Counted from the stretch's first letter, positions 1-10,893 are shown. The stretch is DNA of 64,000 nt from DASQFI01 sp963780895 (GCA_963780895.1 CAWAEG010000007.1:496001-560000), one strand, 5' to 3'. The notes: generated by a model not told the origin, from the sequence alone. Numbers and translations: made by a program.

Positions 1-556
1 GTTCGTCGGCGGCGTCCGTTGAATAGCTCTTGAATGCCAGGACGGCGACCGTCGCTTCAGGAGTCGCGCGTGCGGGTGTGGCCCAGATGCCCGCGCGCCA
101 GACGACGACCGCAGCGACGACGAGGGTGGCTGCGAGCAGCCAAAGACCCAGCCGCCACCGCGCCGGCTGGCGAACCGTCGAGGGGATGTTCATGACAGGA
201 GCCGGATCATCGGCCGCGTCCCGGCCGTCACGCCCTTCGACGACGGGCGCGTAACTTCCACGCTGAAGCCGGATGATGACGTCATCCGCGCGTCCCGGCC
301 CGTGGTAGTACTCGTCGATCTTGGTTCGCAAGCGGCCCGCTTCGACCCGGACGATCGAATCGAGCCGCGGATCGTAATCCTCGTCACGGTCGAAGACGTC
401 CCGGCCGATGACGTATTCCTTGAGCTGCCCGGCCTCACCCGCAAGCGATCGCTCGACGACATATCGCAGGAAGCGGCGTAGCCGCTCCGACGCCGCGAAG
501 CCGGCGCTTCCGAGGATGCGCTCGAGTTGGGCGCGAACCTGGTCGGGGGTCGGCAT
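1..556 (-). CDS. N-terminal part of a winged-helix-like/TolB-like membrane protein (truncated by window edge)
   Basis: Reading the minus strand from an ATG at 556 gives an open frame that runs off the left edge. The first ~115 residues contain RLRRFLRYVVE, KEYVIGRDVFDR, YDPRLDSIVRVEAGRLR and LQRGSYAP, a pattern I know from the N-terminal domain of acidobacterial proteins that continue as a membrane anchor and a TolB/FlgO-like or TPR region. A membrane segment follows at about residues 133-155, and the last visible residues (TVAVLAFKSYS) look like the start of the TolB-like IAVLPF strand. The N-terminal part probably acts in the cytoplasm as a DNA-binding-like or signalling module. The family assignment is from memory and the C-terminal half is missing, so the specific role is unknown. 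Confidence 0.7.
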   Translation of the reverse strand, partial: MPTPDQVRAQLERILGSAGFAASERLRRFLRYVVERSLAGEAGQLKEYVIGRDVFDRDEDYDPRLDSIVRVEAGRLRTKIDEYYHGPGRADDVIIRLQRGSYAPVVEGRDGRDAADDPAPVMNIPSTVRQPARWRLGLWLLAATLVVAAVVVWRAGIWATPARATPEATVAVLAFKSYSTDAADE

Positions 557-585
557 GAGTCTCACTATCTCTTAAGGGCAGGCTG

Positions 586-642
586 AAAGGCCAAGAGGCA
601 ACCTCAGAACTGACCGACGCGCGACGGGGCCTCCTGGCCTTT
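586..642. repeat. Inverted repeat (14-bp arms) between divergent genes
   Basis: AAAGGCCAAGAGGC at 586-599 pairs with GCCTCCTGGCCTTT at 629-642 with one mismatch. It lies between the divergent genes starting at 556 and 752. A similar AAGGCCCAAG-rich string occurs at 8721-8746 in front of the S9 peptidase gene. It could be a REP-like palindrome or an mRNA hairpin. Confidence 0.4.
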
Positions 643-751
643 TGGCCTTTGAGCCTTTCTTGCGTTAGTAACGGTTACCTCACCGTCCCGAGCGGGATCC
701 TCACGCGACATCCGATGCGTCTCGTCGTCTGAGCGTGTGAGGAGACCAGAC

Positions 752-1414
752 ATGCTCAAGACCCTTGCTCGTTTGATCAAGTCCACTGCCGCACTCTCGG
801 TGTTTGTCGCGTGGTCGGGAACTGCGGAGGCGGGACCGCCGCTCATCTGCCATCCGTTCGAGGCCGGCGCGACCGCGATGTTGCCGTGGGGACCGGGGAC
901 CGGCTGGAATTCGCCGGATCGCTCGTACGACGTCCAGCGGCTCACGGCCGACACCTTGCGGCTGCTCACGACGTCGACGCCCGTGCTGGCGCGGATGGAG
1001 ATCATGCGCCGCGCGACGATCTACGCCAGCCAGGACCGCAAAGTGGCAATCGCCCTGATGACCGCCGTTCTCGATCGCGCCAAAGCGGCGCCGGAGGCGT
1101 CTCGCGACCCGCTGCCCTGGTTCGACGCCGGGTATCTCATCGAGTCGTACCGGCAGATGAAGAGTGCGGGACCCTGGGAGATGCTGGCCGGCACGGAGCA
1201 CCTGTGGGCGGACTTCCGCAGCGACCCGCGTGCGGTCGACGGATACGGTTTCGTGAGAAAGGCTCTCCAGCTTGCGGGATCGAACGCGGAGATGGAATTT
1301 GCCGCGTCACTCATGCAGCAAGGCACGTCAGCGGCCCAGCATCGTCAGCGCGCGGTTGCCGGCGCGCCCGCGGGCTCGCTGCTGGCCCGAAACCTGGCGA
1401 ACGTGGGGAAGTAG
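752..1414 (+). CDS. Secreted hypothetical protein (220 aa)
   Basis: The start at 752 is chosen because GAGGAG at 739-744 sits 7 nt upstream; an in-frame GTG at 737 would overlap that site. The protein opens with an export signal (basic start, hydrophobic run, cleavage near AEAGPP) and then CHPFEAGATAMLPWG. The rest looks helical, with a single cysteine near the mature N-terminus. It is probably periplasmic. I recognise no catalytic motif and assign no function. It converges on the gene ending at 1420 with a gap of only 5 bp. Confidence 0.7.
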   Translation: MLKTLARLIKSTAALSVFVAWSGTAEAGPPLICHPFEAGATAMLPWGPGTGWNSPDRSYDVQRLTADTLRLLTTSTPVLARMEIMRRATIYASQDRKVAIALMTAVLDRAKAAPEASRDPLPWFDAGYLIESYRQMKSAGPWEMLAGTEHLWADFRSDPRAVDGYGFVRKALQLAGSNAEMEFAASLMQQGTSAAQHRQRAVAGAPAGSLLARNLANVGK

Positions 1415-1419
1415 ACCTG

Positions 1420-1926
1420 CTAGCCGGCGAACCGCCTTGCATCGCTGAACGACACCTTGACCGTTGTCTTCTCGCCCGGCGTGACCGCCAGAGCGGGTGA
1501 GCTCGGGTCCTTGGGGTCCTTGGAGTAGATCGCCACGGGCGTGCCGACAGGCGGCGGTCCGCCGACGCCCGTGTAGTCGCCTTTTTCGTTGTAGACCACC
1601 GCGATGTACACGGGAGATGCCGAGACGTCCTTGAACGTCGCAGTGCCGCCGTTCTTCTCGATGATTTGCGGCGGACTAAGCGGCTGGCTCTGCCCGCCGA
1701 TGTTGGGATCGGAGAACAGGAACACCATGATGGCATGACCGGGATCCACGGTTCCCTTGCCGGTGTAGTTGACGGTCACCGACACGTTCATTGCTGTGGC
1801 CGCCGCCGTCGGCGGTGGTTGCTGCGCCTGCGCGTACTTGTCCACCGTAGCTTCAGCGAAGGTGGACGGCGACGCGATCGTCAGGGTGGAAAAGATCAGA
1901 GCCAGACCGAGCGTTCGTTTGTGCAT
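1420..1926 (-). CDS. Secreted hypothetical protein with a beta-sandwich-like domain (168 aa)
   Basis: The chosen ATG at 1926 has GAGGA about 6 nt upstream and opens a clear signal peptide (MHKRTLGLALIFSTLTIA). A longer in-frame start at 2004 would put about 26 non-signal residues ahead of it. The mature part has a Gln/Pro/Ala-rich linker and then alternating strands (MNVSVTVNYTGKG, AIMVFLFSD, VYIAVVYNEKGDY, KTTVKVSF) resembling the Ig/transthyretin-like modules of secreted acidobacterial proteins. No active site is visible. It is likely periplasmic, and no firm function can be given. Confidence 0.65.
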   Translation of the reverse strand: MHKRTLGLALIFSTLTIASPSTFAEATVDKYAQAQQPPPTAAATAMNVSVTVNYTGKGTVDPGHAIMVFLFSDPNIGGQSQPLSPPQIIEKNGGTATFKDVSASPVYIAVVYNEKGDYTGVGGPPPVGTPVAIYSKDPKDPSSPALAVTPGEKTTVKVSFSDARRFAG

Positions 1927-2029
1927 GAAGTCCTCGCGGCATTCGACGGAAGGACGGTGCCGGAGGTTGCAGATCAGCGCACCAGGGAGGTTTGGAGTGT
2001 CCACATCCGCACACGCGGCCGGCGTCGGA

Positions 2030-2914
2030 TCAGTCCCAGCGGTTCAGGAACAGCACGCCGATCAAAAGCACCAGCGTTGCGAGGCGGCTGAAAGCACGGG
2101 CGGCGCCGGGCGTGGGCCATTCCGGAGTCTGGTTCGGCAGTCCGCCAGCGGCCGCCGCGAGCTGAATCATCCGGGCGTCGCCGAACACCAGGTCCCGGTC
2201 GTACACGACGGTCCGGCCATCGCGCAGGGCGTCGAGCACGCCCTTCACGGTCTTCTCGCGTGCGAACACGTACGTGCGCGAGTAGCCCATCGGTCCGGTG
2301 CCGTGGTAATCGGAATCGCCGACAGCCGTGATCGGTCGAGCCGCCGACCGGGCACGCGTGTAGAACTCGCGGAGCTGCGCCGCCAGTCTGGGGGTGTTCT
2401 GTGCCTCCGGGCGAACCACCTCTGTCGCATCCAGCTCGCCCAGCGCGGTGTCGAAGGCCGGCCAGGAATTCTCATACGGGTGCGCGGCGATCGCGACGCC
2501 GCCTTGCCCGTGCACCGCTTCGATGGCGCCGATGATCGGCAGCCGCGGGGAGATCGCCTCGTCGACGCCGACGGCGAGCAGGTGATAGTCGGGCGCCGTG
2601 ATTTCTTCGCCGGCAATCACCATCGGGCCGCTGATGAGATTCGAGAACCAGCGCCCCACTTTGCCGGGCCAGACGAGGTTGTGAGGGACCATCGCGATGA
2701 CATCGAGCCCCTGGTGGCGGGCCTCGATGACGGTGTCCCATGGCGACAATGTCGACCAGCCGAGTGGAAACATGTGCACGTGAAAGTCCGCGGCAAGAAC
2801 GTGATATCCGCCCAGAACGATAGAGGGCGACGAACGGCGGCCGTCGGTCGCGCTGCCTGTGACCAGCGCGCCGGCGAAGAGCAGGCCTGCAGTCAGACGT
2901 CCGGCGCGCGTCAC
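2030..2914 (-). CDS. PHP-domain (CehA/McbA-type) metal-dependent phosphoesterase-like protein, exported
   Basis: The gene starts at a GTG (2912-2914) that overlaps the TGA of the upstream membrane-protein gene, which implies translational coupling. The 294-aa product has a signal or anchor at ~1-22 and then PHP signatures: DFHVHM (H45, H47), MVPHN, EEITAPDYHLLAVG, IAAHPYENS (H145) and GDSDYHG (~200-205). These are the metal-ligand His/Asp residues of the polymerase-and-histidinol-phosphatase fold as used in CehA-type hydrolases. A C-terminal hydrophobic segment (~273-290) suggests membrane anchoring with the catalytic domain outside the cytoplasm. The substrate is unknown; a phosphoester or related ester is the family norm. 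Confidence 0.75.
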   Translation of the reverse strand: MTRAGRLTAGLLFAGALVTGSATDGRRSSPSIVLGGYHVLAADFHVHMFPLGWSTLSPWDTVIEARHQGLDVIAMVPHNLVWPGKVGRWFSNLISGPMVIAGEEITAPDYHLLAVGVDEAISPRLPIIGAIEAVHGQGGVAIAAHPYENSWPAFDTALGELDATEVVRPEAQNTPRLAAQLREFYTRARSAARPITAVGDSDYHGTGPMGYSRTYVFAREKTVKGVLDALRDGRTVVYDRDLVFGDARMIQLAAAAGGLPNQTPEWPTPGAARAFSRLATLVLLIGVLFLNRWD

Positions 2915-3523
2915 CGCAAAACCTCGGCTACCGCCTCGGAGACTTCGCGCGCCAGTCCGGCAGGCGTCACCTCCGGTGCGGCGAAGATCGAGAAGACGAG
3001 CAGCCACGTGATCACGCGCTGGAATGCGACGTCGCGAATCGCTCTGGCCCGGCTTGCCCCGTAGACGTATCGGAAGAAGCAGAAGTCGATAAAGGCCGAC
3101 CAGACGATGACCGCCGTCATGCCTGCCATGCTGACTTTCGTGAGGATCATCCACCAGTGCGCGGGCGGCACCAGGGCGATGAGCCCGACGATGACAATGA
3201 GGAGCAGCGTCCAGGCGGCGTGGCCCGCGAAAAAGAGATCGATCGCGCGCGTGAACGGGATTCGGGTACGCCGCGTCCGGATGACCGCGTAGAGCGCGAG
3301 CGCCTCGACAGCCGGGACGTAGGCCCAGACGAGCAGCGACGGCCCGGCGATGCGCGACGTCAGCGTCCCGGTGGCCGCGAGTGAGACGAGGCTCGCCAGT
3401 CACCAGCGTGAGGAACAGCGGCCGTCGGCAGGCGACGCGAAACCCGGCCGGAAACGGCGGCGCCGCGAGCGATCGAAGCGTTGACGCGGGGCGCAGCAGG
3501 ATTCGGGCATCGGTTGACCACAT
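2911..3523 (-). pseudogene. Integral membrane protein gene interrupted by a +1 frameshift near 3396
   Basis: Two minus-strand frames join into one protein. From an ATG at 3523 one frame reads to PLFLTLVT. It continues as ASLVSLAATG only if one C of the CC at 3396-3397 (plus strand) is removed. The repaired product is 203 aa with about four hydrophobic helices (around LLVWAYVPAVEALALYAVI, AAWTLLLIVIVGLIALV, MAGMTAVIVWSAFIDFCFF and VITWLLVFSIFAA). Downstream of the break there is no ATG, GTG or TTG in frame until the GTG at 3171, so the unshifted gene would lose its first helices. Its stop overlaps the PHP gene start, so the two form an operon. The break may be an assembly error. Confidence 0.6.
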
Positions 3524-3587
3524 GGCCGGTATCGTCGGTGCGGCCGATATTAACGGAACAGGATTGGCGATGGGATTGAGGTGGGCG

Positions 3588-4076
3588 ATGCGTCGACTCG
3601 CCGTCATCGGTCTGGCTCTTGCGGGGTTGCCGCTGCTGGGCGCGTGCCGGATCAAACTGCCCGCAGAGCCGTCGGAGCTCACCGAGGGCATCGTCATCTT
3701 CCAGGATGTCAGCTACATGGGCGCCTCTGCCCATGTGACGAAGGACATCGCCGACCTGCAGGACTACGGGGGTCCGTGCAAGAGGCAGGAGCTGGAACTC
3801 GGGAACTGGGGAGTCTGCATCACGTCGATCCGGGTGGCGCCAGGTTGGCGCGCGACCGTCTACACCGAGACGGCCTATAGCGGTCAGTTCCTGAATGTCG
3901 TCGAAGACACGCCCAATCTGACGCTGGTCAACGGTGACTGCAAGGAGGGCGGGCTCAACGACTGCATCCTGTCGATTCGGGTGGCCCGGCTCTCCGCTCC
4001 AGCGGCATCTTCTTCAATCGAAGCAGGGAAGTCCCGCGTCGTGAGCCTGATCGTCGCGACGCTATTTCTTCGCTGA
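3588..4076 (+). CDS. Lipoprotein with a beta/gamma-crystallin-like domain
   Basis: ATG 3588 is preferred over in-frame starts upstream because GAGG sits about 8 nt before it and the product then begins as a standard lipoprotein (MRRLAVIGLALAGLPLLGAC; lipobox LGAC). The mature part is ~140 aa and has two Greek-key-like motifs: IVIFQDVSYMGASAHVTKDI and ATVYTETAYSGQFLNVVED, each followed by a segment with a conserved Cys (WGVCITSIRV, NDCILSIRV). This is the beta/gamma-crystallin or peptidase-inhibitor I36-like pattern. Such domains bind Ca2+ or inhibit proteases; which applies here cannot be read from sequence. It is probably anchored in a membrane facing the periplasm. The 3' end overlaps the convergent SPFH gene by 15 bp. 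Confidence 0.7.
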   Translation: MRRLAVIGLALAGLPLLGACRIKLPAEPSELTEGIVIFQDVSYMGASAHVTKDIADLQDYGGPCKRQELELGNWGVCITSIRVAPGWRATVYTETAYSGQFLNVVEDTPNLTLVNGDCKEGGLNDCILSIRVARLSAPAASSSIEAGKSRVVSLIVATLFLR

Positions 4077-4817
4077 CGTGAACAGATCGATCGGCACGGG
4101 AAGAAACGTTGTCGTGTTGTGCTCGCTCGAGATTTCCCGCATCGTCTGGAGAAAGCGGAGCTGGAGCGCGATGGGTTGCGCGCTCATGATGGCCGCCGCC
4201 TGAACCATCTTTTCCGCGGCCTGGAATTCGCCCTCGGCGTTGACGATCTTGGCGCGGCGCTCACGCTCGGCTTCGGCCTGCTTCGCCATCGCGCGCTTCA
4301 TGGTTTCCGGCAGCACCACGTCCTTCACTTCGACCGCGGTGACCTTGATGCCCCACGGATCGGTCTGCCGGTCGATGATGCCCTGCAGCGTCATATTGAT
4401 CTTCTCGCGGTGCGAGAGCAAATCGTCCAGTTCCGCCTGTCCAAGCACGCTGCGGAGCGTCGTCTGCGCGATGAGCGAGGTGGCCCTGAGGAAGTTCTCG
4501 ACTTTGATCACCGCCGCTTCGGGATCGACCACGCGGAAGTAGACGACGGCGTCCACCGTGACGGGCACGTTGTCACGCGTCATCACTTCCTGCTTCGACA
4601 CGTCGATCGTGATGACTCGCAGGTCCATCCGCACCATGCGATCGACGATCGGAATGAGCAGGACGAGGCCGGGGCCCTTGGCGCCGATCAGTTTGCCCAG
4701 CCGGAAGACGACGCCGCGTTCGTATTCACGCAGGACGCGGACCGCCTGGGGAAGGACGCTCATGGCCAGGATCAACACCGGCACGATTACCGAGAGCCAC
4801 GGCAAAAGGTCATCCAT
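4062..4817 (-). CDS. SPFH/slipin-family membrane protein (stomatin-like)
   Basis: The 251-aa protein has one N-terminal membrane helix (~8-27) followed by an SPFH/PHB domain with slipin hallmarks: REYERGVVFRLGK, GPGLVLLIPIVDRMVRMDLR, QEVMTRDNVPVTVDAVVYFRV, ATSLIAQTTLRSVLGQAELDDLL and WGIKVTAVEVKDVVLPETMKRAMAKQAEAERERRAKI. Slipins oligomerise as membrane scaffolds and in prokaryotes are almost always next to an NfeD-type protease-like protein. That holds here: the NfeD gene ends at 4819, one base upstream of this start, so the two form an operon. The product probably organises membrane microdomains with its partner. Confidence 0.9.
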   Translation of the reverse strand: MDDLLPWLSVIVPVLILAMSVLPQAVRVLREYERGVVFRLGKLIGAKGPGLVLLIPIVDRMVRMDLRVITIDVSKQEVMTRDNVPVTVDAVVYFRVVDPEAAVIKVENFLRATSLIAQTTLRSVLGQAELDDLLSHREKINMTLQGIIDRQTDPWGIKVTAVEVKDVVLPETMKRAMAKQAEAERERRAKIVNAEGEFQAAEKMVQAAAIMSAQPIALQLRFLQTMREISSEHNTTTFLPVPIDLFTSAKK

Positions 4818-4818
4818 G

Positions 4819-6114
4819 TCAGGTCTCCTGAGAGGGCCGGTTGGCCGAGACTGCGGGCTTGACCTCGAGCGTCAGACCCTGAATGCCGACGACCTGCGCC
4901 AGGTCGCCGGCTTCGATTGGCGACTCGCTTCTGGCGGACCAGTATTCGCCCTCGACGAACACCTCGCCGCCGTCGGCATCGATGCGCGTGAGCGCCGGCA
5001 CAACCTGGCCGATCATCGTCGCGGCGCCGGTTCGTGCCGGCAGGGACTGCGCACGGAGCCCGGCCCCGATGACGAAGACGAAGAAGGCAGCCGTGACGAG
5101 GGTGCCGGGCAGCACGAGGGTCCACGGCAGCTGAAACCCCGGCTCAGCCTCGACGAGCATGAGCGAGCCGATGAAGAACGAGATGACGCCGCCCGCGGTC
5201 AACGCGCCATGGGTTGGCGCGAAGAGGTCAGCGATGAAGAGTCCGACGGCGAGGAGAATCAGGACCACGCCGGCCACGTTGATCGGCAGCCCCGCGGCGA
5301 GATAGAGCGCGAGGATCAAGGCCACGACACCGACGACGCCGGGCAGGATCGCACCCGGGTTGCTCAGCTCGCCGATGATGCCGTAAATCGCGACGAGCAT
5401 GAGAATGAACAGCACCTCCGGCCGCCAGAGCGCGGTGAACACGCGCTCCCGCAGGGACATCGGGATCTCGACGACCTCGGCCGATGCCGTCCGAAGTAGC
5501 CGGCCGTTCACGGACCGGCCGTCGAGCTGTTTCAGGAGCGCCGGCAGATCCCCCGCGATGAGGTCGACGACCTTCAGCTCCAGAGCCTTCTCCGCCGTGA
5601 TGCTCGCGCTCTCCCGGACGGCCTGGCGCGCCCACTCGACGTTTCGTTTGCGCTTGTCCGCGATGGTCTCGATGTAGCTTGTCGCGAAGTTCTCGAGCTT
5701 CTGCTTCATCGTTTCGTCCGGTGGATCGCCTCCGCCGGCGGCGACCGGGTGCGCGGCGCCAATACTGGTGTGGGGCGCCATCGCCGCCACATCGGCGGCG
5801 AGCGTGATGAAGCAGCCCGCGCTCGTCGCGGTCGCGCCCGTGGGCGCGACGTAGACGACCGTTGGTACCGGCGATGAGTACAGACTCTGGACGATGTCCT
5901 TGGTCGATTCGAGGAGCCCGCCTGGCGTGTCCAGCTCGATGATGAGCACCGCCATCGAGCCGGCCGCGGCGCGCTGAATGGCGCGATCGATGTAACCCGC
6001 CGTCGCCGGGCCGATCGCCCCCTTGACGCGGATCAGACCGGCCTGAGGCGAGTCACCTGCGGACGCCGGCCAGCCTATCAGCAGCGCCGCCACAATCGGC
6101 AGCCAGCGTCGCAT
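4819..6114 (-). CDS. Long-form NfeD: ClpP-class membrane serine protease
   Basis: The 431-aa protein has a signal peptide (~1-19) and a ClpP/crotonase-fold domain (~24-215) with ELDTPGGLLEST, VVYVAPTGATATSAGCFITLAADVAAMAP (Ser in the SAG motif as the likely nucleophile), TSIGAAHPV and ITAEKALELKVVDLIA. It then has four or five membrane helices (~235-370) and a C-terminal NfeD OB-fold domain (~372-425, VGQVVPALTRIDADGGEVFVEGEYW). This is the architecture of archaeal 1510-N-type proteases that cleave stomatin C-termini. It is the first gene of an operon with the slipin downstream. I infer a membrane-quality or lipid-raft-like role from family knowledge. Confidence 0.9.
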   Translation of the reverse strand: MRRWLPIVAALLIGWPASAGDSPQAGLIRVKGAIGPATAGYIDRAIQRAAAGSMAVLIIELDTPGGLLESTKDIVQSLYSSPVPTVVYVAPTGATATSAGCFITLAADVAAMAPHTSIGAAHPVAAGGGDPPDETMKQKLENFATSYIETIADKRKRNVEWARQAVRESASITAEKALELKVVDLIAGDLPALLKQLDGRSVNGRLLRTASAEVVEIPMSLRERVFTALWRPEVLFILMLVAIYGIIGELSNPGAILPGVVGVVALILALYLAAGLPINVAGVVLILLAVGLFIADLFAPTHGALTAGGVISFFIGSLMLVEAEPGFQLPWTLVLPGTLVTAAFFVFVIGAGLRAQSLPARTGAATMIGQVVPALTRIDADGGEVFVEGEYWSARSESPIEAGDLAQVVGIQGLTLEVKPAVSANRPSQET

Positions 6115-6235
6115 CGGTCAACGCTAGAGCCGTTCTCATTCTCCTGTAAAGACCTAATCATCGAATTACACGGTCCCGGAGCGCCAGCAAGCGAAAGACC
6201 ACAACGTCTGCTGGCGGGCCACCGTCTAACGGCCC

Positions 6236-8632
6236 ATGACCCGCACCATGCAGGATCTCCGGCTGGCCTGGCGCGCGCTCCTGCGCCTCCGAGCCGTCAA
6301 CGCGTTCGCGGTGGTGGCCTTCGCCCTGGGCATCGGCATTACGACGGCCGTCTTCAGCCTTTTTTACGGGGTCCTGTTAAAGCCGCTGCCGTTCCCGAAT
6401 CCTGACGAGCTCGTCATCGTCTACGACACGCAGCCGGCGTGTACGACCTGTCCAGCCTCGTTCGAGAAACATCACGACTGGAAGACGCGAAGCTCGGTCT
6501 TCGCGGCCCTGGGCGGTTCGTTCACCAGGTTCATGGTCGTCACCGGGGCGGGCGAGCCCGAACGCGTTGCGGCCGCCGGCGCGACCGCGACGCTCCTCGA
6601 CGTCTTTCGACTGAACCCCGCGATCGGACGCTGGTTCTCCGCGGAGGAGGATCAGCGGGGTGGCTCCAAGGTGGTCGTTCTGTCGGATGGCTACTGGCGC
6701 CGGCGTTTCGCGGCCGATCGGCAGGTGCTCGGCCGGACGATCACGATCGACGGCGAGCCGTTCGAGGTCATCGGCGTGATGCCGCCGGCGTTCGCGCATC
6801 GCCGTGCCGAGATCTTCGTGCCGGTCCAGCGGCAGTTCGATCCGAAGAACCGCGGGAACCACTTTCTCGCCACCTACGGCCGGCTGAAGCCGGGCGTGAC
6901 GCTCTCGCGGGCGCAGCAGGAACTGCGCGCCCTCGGCGCGACGCTCGCGAGGGAGTTCGGACACAACCACGGCATCGACGTGCAGTCGTATCCGGAAGTC
7001 GTGGTCTCGGGCGTCGCGCAACCGCTGCGGGTACTCATGGGTGCGGTCAGCCTGTTGCTTCTCATCGCATGCGCCAATGTCGCAAACCTTCTGCTGGCGT
7101 CGGGTCTCGCGCGGCGCCGGGAGCTCGCCGTTCGTACGGCGCTCGGGGCGACACGGTGGGACCTGGCGCGGCAGCTCACGATCGAAAGCATCATGCTGGC
7201 GATGGCGGGTGGTGTGCTCGGGATTCTGTTGGCCCAGTGGGCCATTCGCACGTTTGTTCAGCTGGCCGACGCCGTGATTCCGCGGACGGCGGTGATTCAG
7301 ATGGACGCGATGGTCCTGGGGTTCGCGGCGGGCGTGGCGCTGCTCACCGGAACGATCTGCGGACTCTGGCCGGTGCTGCGACTGAAAACGCGAACCTTGG
7401 GCCAGGAAGTGCGCCAGGGTGACATGCGGACCGGGAGCGCGGCCGGTGGCCGCCGGTTCGGCAACAGCCTCGTGGTGATCGAGATCGCGCTCGCGTTCAC
7501 GCTGCTCGTCGGCGCCGGCCTGCTCGTGAAAAACCTGCTCGCGCTGCAGGGGCGTGACACTGGCTTCGTGAGCGAAGGACTGGTCGCATTCGACCTGGCA
7601 CCGAGCGGACCGCGATACTCGAGCGCCGCGGCTCAGCGCGAGTTCTATCGGACGCTCGCGCCGAAGCTCGCCACCATTCCCGGCGTTTCCGGTGTCGGCT
7701 TCACCAGCCACCTGCCGATGCAGGACTTCGGCTGGAACGGCGAAGTCCGCCTGGAAGGCGGCAACCCGTGGCCAGGCGACGCGGCGCCGCTCATCGAGCG
7801 GATGTGGGTTGGGGCCGACTACTTCAAGACGATGCGCACCGACATCGTGAAGGGCCGCGTGTTCGACGACCGCGACCGCGAAGGCATGCCGCTCGTTTCG
7901 GTGCTCTCCGAGCGGACCGCCGAGAAGTTCTGGCCGGGTCAGAACCCGATCGGCAAGCGCTTCTACCGCGGCAGCAGCGGTACTGACACGCCCATCGAGG
8001 TCATCGGCGTCGTGAAGGACGTCCGGACCTACGGCCTCGCGCGCGTGAGCCCGTACCTCATGCACATCTCGATCGAGCAGGAGCCGTTTGGCGCGATGAC
8101 GGTCGTGCTTCGGTCACAGGGAACCGATCCGACGACGGTGATTCCCGGCGCACGCAAGCTTGTGGCCTCGATGGATCCGCAGCTGCCCATGGCGCGCATC
8201 CAGACGATGTCCGAGGTGGTCGGCAAGTCGGTCACGCAGCCCCGGCTGCTGTCATCGCTCTCGGCGCTGTTCGGCGGCCTCGCGGGCGTGCTCGCCATCG
8301 TCGGCGTCTACGGCGTGATGGCCTACAACGTACGCCGCGCCCGTCGCGAGTTCGGCATTCGGCTCGCGCTGGGCGCGGATCCGGCGCGCGTCCGCCGGCT
8401 GGTGGCCTTGCGCGGACTTCTTCTGGGCACGCTGGGCGTCGCCACCGGCGCCGTCGGCGCGCTGCTCCTCACCCGCACGCTGCAGACGATGCTGAACGAC
8501 GTGAAACCGACCGATCCGGTGGTCTTCGTCGTCACGGCGGTCGCGCTGATCGTGGTCTGCGTCGCGGCGGGCTTCGTCCCGGCGCTCCAGGCGTCACGAA
8601 CGGATCCGATGGTGGTACTACGGACGGATTGA
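6236..8632 (+). CDS. ADOP-type ABC transporter permease (MacB-PCD/FtsX)
   Basis: This 798-aa protein has the acidobacterial duplicated-permease layout: a membrane helix near 20-45 (AVVAFALGIGITTAVFSLFYGVLL), a periplasmic MacB core domain, an FtsX domain with three helices (SLLLLIACANVANLLLASGLARRRELAVRTALGATRWDLARQL), a second MacB core and a final FtsX block (IVGVYGVMAYNVRRARREFGIRLALGADPARV). It lacks the ~80-aa permease prefix domain seen in the paralogue at 42190-44922. An ATG at 6248 (MQDLRLAWR) is an equally good start. No ATPase gene is adjacent. Such permeases are thought to work with MacB-like ATPases in export or lipoprotein handling; the substrate is unknown. Confidence 0.9.
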   Translation: MTRTMQDLRLAWRALLRLRAVNAFAVVAFALGIGITTAVFSLFYGVLLKPLPFPNPDELVIVYDTQPACTTCPASFEKHHDWKTRSSVFAALGGSFTRFMVVTGAGEPERVAAAGATATLLDVFRLNPAIGRWFSAEEDQRGGSKVVVLSDGYWRRRFAADRQVLGRTITIDGEPFEVIGVMPPAFAHRRAEIFVPVQRQFDPKNRGNHFLATYGRLKPGVTLSRAQQELRALGATLAREFGHNHGIDVQSYPEVVVSGVAQPLRVLMGAVSLLLLIACANVANLLLASGLARRRELAVRTALGATRWDLARQLTIESIMLAMAGGVLGILLAQWAIRTFVQLADAVIPRTAVIQMDAMVLGFAAGVALLTGTICGLWPVLRLKTRTLGQEVRQGDMRTGSAAGGRRFGNSLVVIEIALAFTLLVGAGLLVKNLLALQGRDTGFVSEGLVAFDLAPSGPRYSSAAAQREFYRTLAPKLATIPGVSGVGFTSHLPMQDFGWNGEVRLEGGNPWPGDAAPLIERMWVGADYFKTMRTDIVKGRVFDDRDREGMPLVSVLSERTAEKFWPGQNPIGKRFYRGSSGTDTPIEVIGVVKDVRTYGLARVSPYLMHISIEQEPFGAMTVVLRSQGTDPTTVIPGARKLVASMDPQLPMARIQTMSEVVGKSVTQPRLLSSLSALFGGLAGVLAIVGVYGVMAYNVRRARREFGIRLALGADPARVRRLVALRGLLLGTLGVATGAVGALLLTRTLQTMLNDVKPTDPVVFVVTAVALIVVCVAAGFVPALQASRTDPMVVLRTD

Positions 8633-8768
8633 GACCAGCCGCGCTTCCGCGCTCGAGAGAATGACCGGTCAAGCCTGTCGCGCGCGTGTGCGATACTCCC
8701 CGACAACGCCAGGCAGGCCAAGGCGAAAGGCCCAAGGCCCAAGAGACCCAGGCATTCAGGAGATCGAG

Positions 8769-10799
<2,031 letters not shown>

Positions 10800-10863
10800 C
10801 GTCCAGGTCCCGCCCGGCCGCCGAGCCGCGATGCCGTCGACACGGTCATTTGTCTTTTAACTT

Positions 10864-10893
10864 GACAAATAAGACCTGCAGGTCTAGTTTGTC
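10864..10893. promoter_or_regulatory. 30-bp palindromic operator with overlapping TTGACA box, upstream of the ROK regulator and pectin operon
   Basis: The arms GACAAA (10864-10869) and TTTGTC (10888-10893) flank a perfect 14-bp core, AGACCTGCAGGTCT (10872-10885); only the two positions between core and arm on each side do not pair. A TTGACA hexamer (10862-10867) overlaps the left arm, and TAGTTT 17 bp further on is a plausible weak -10. It lies 91 bp before the ROK gene. Its size and symmetry fit a dimeric repressor, most simply the ROK protein itself. The regulator identity is inferred. Confidence 0.7.

Noticed and set aside
1769..3064. Open frame of 431 codons on the + strand across two minus-strand genes
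   Set aside because: It spans gene boundaries and contains no domain; the minus-strand PHP gene has clear metal-ligand motifs.
6377..8065. Open frame of 562 codons on the - strand
   Set aside because: It is antisense to the first ADOP permease, whose motifs are clear; the product is His/Arg/Glu-rich.
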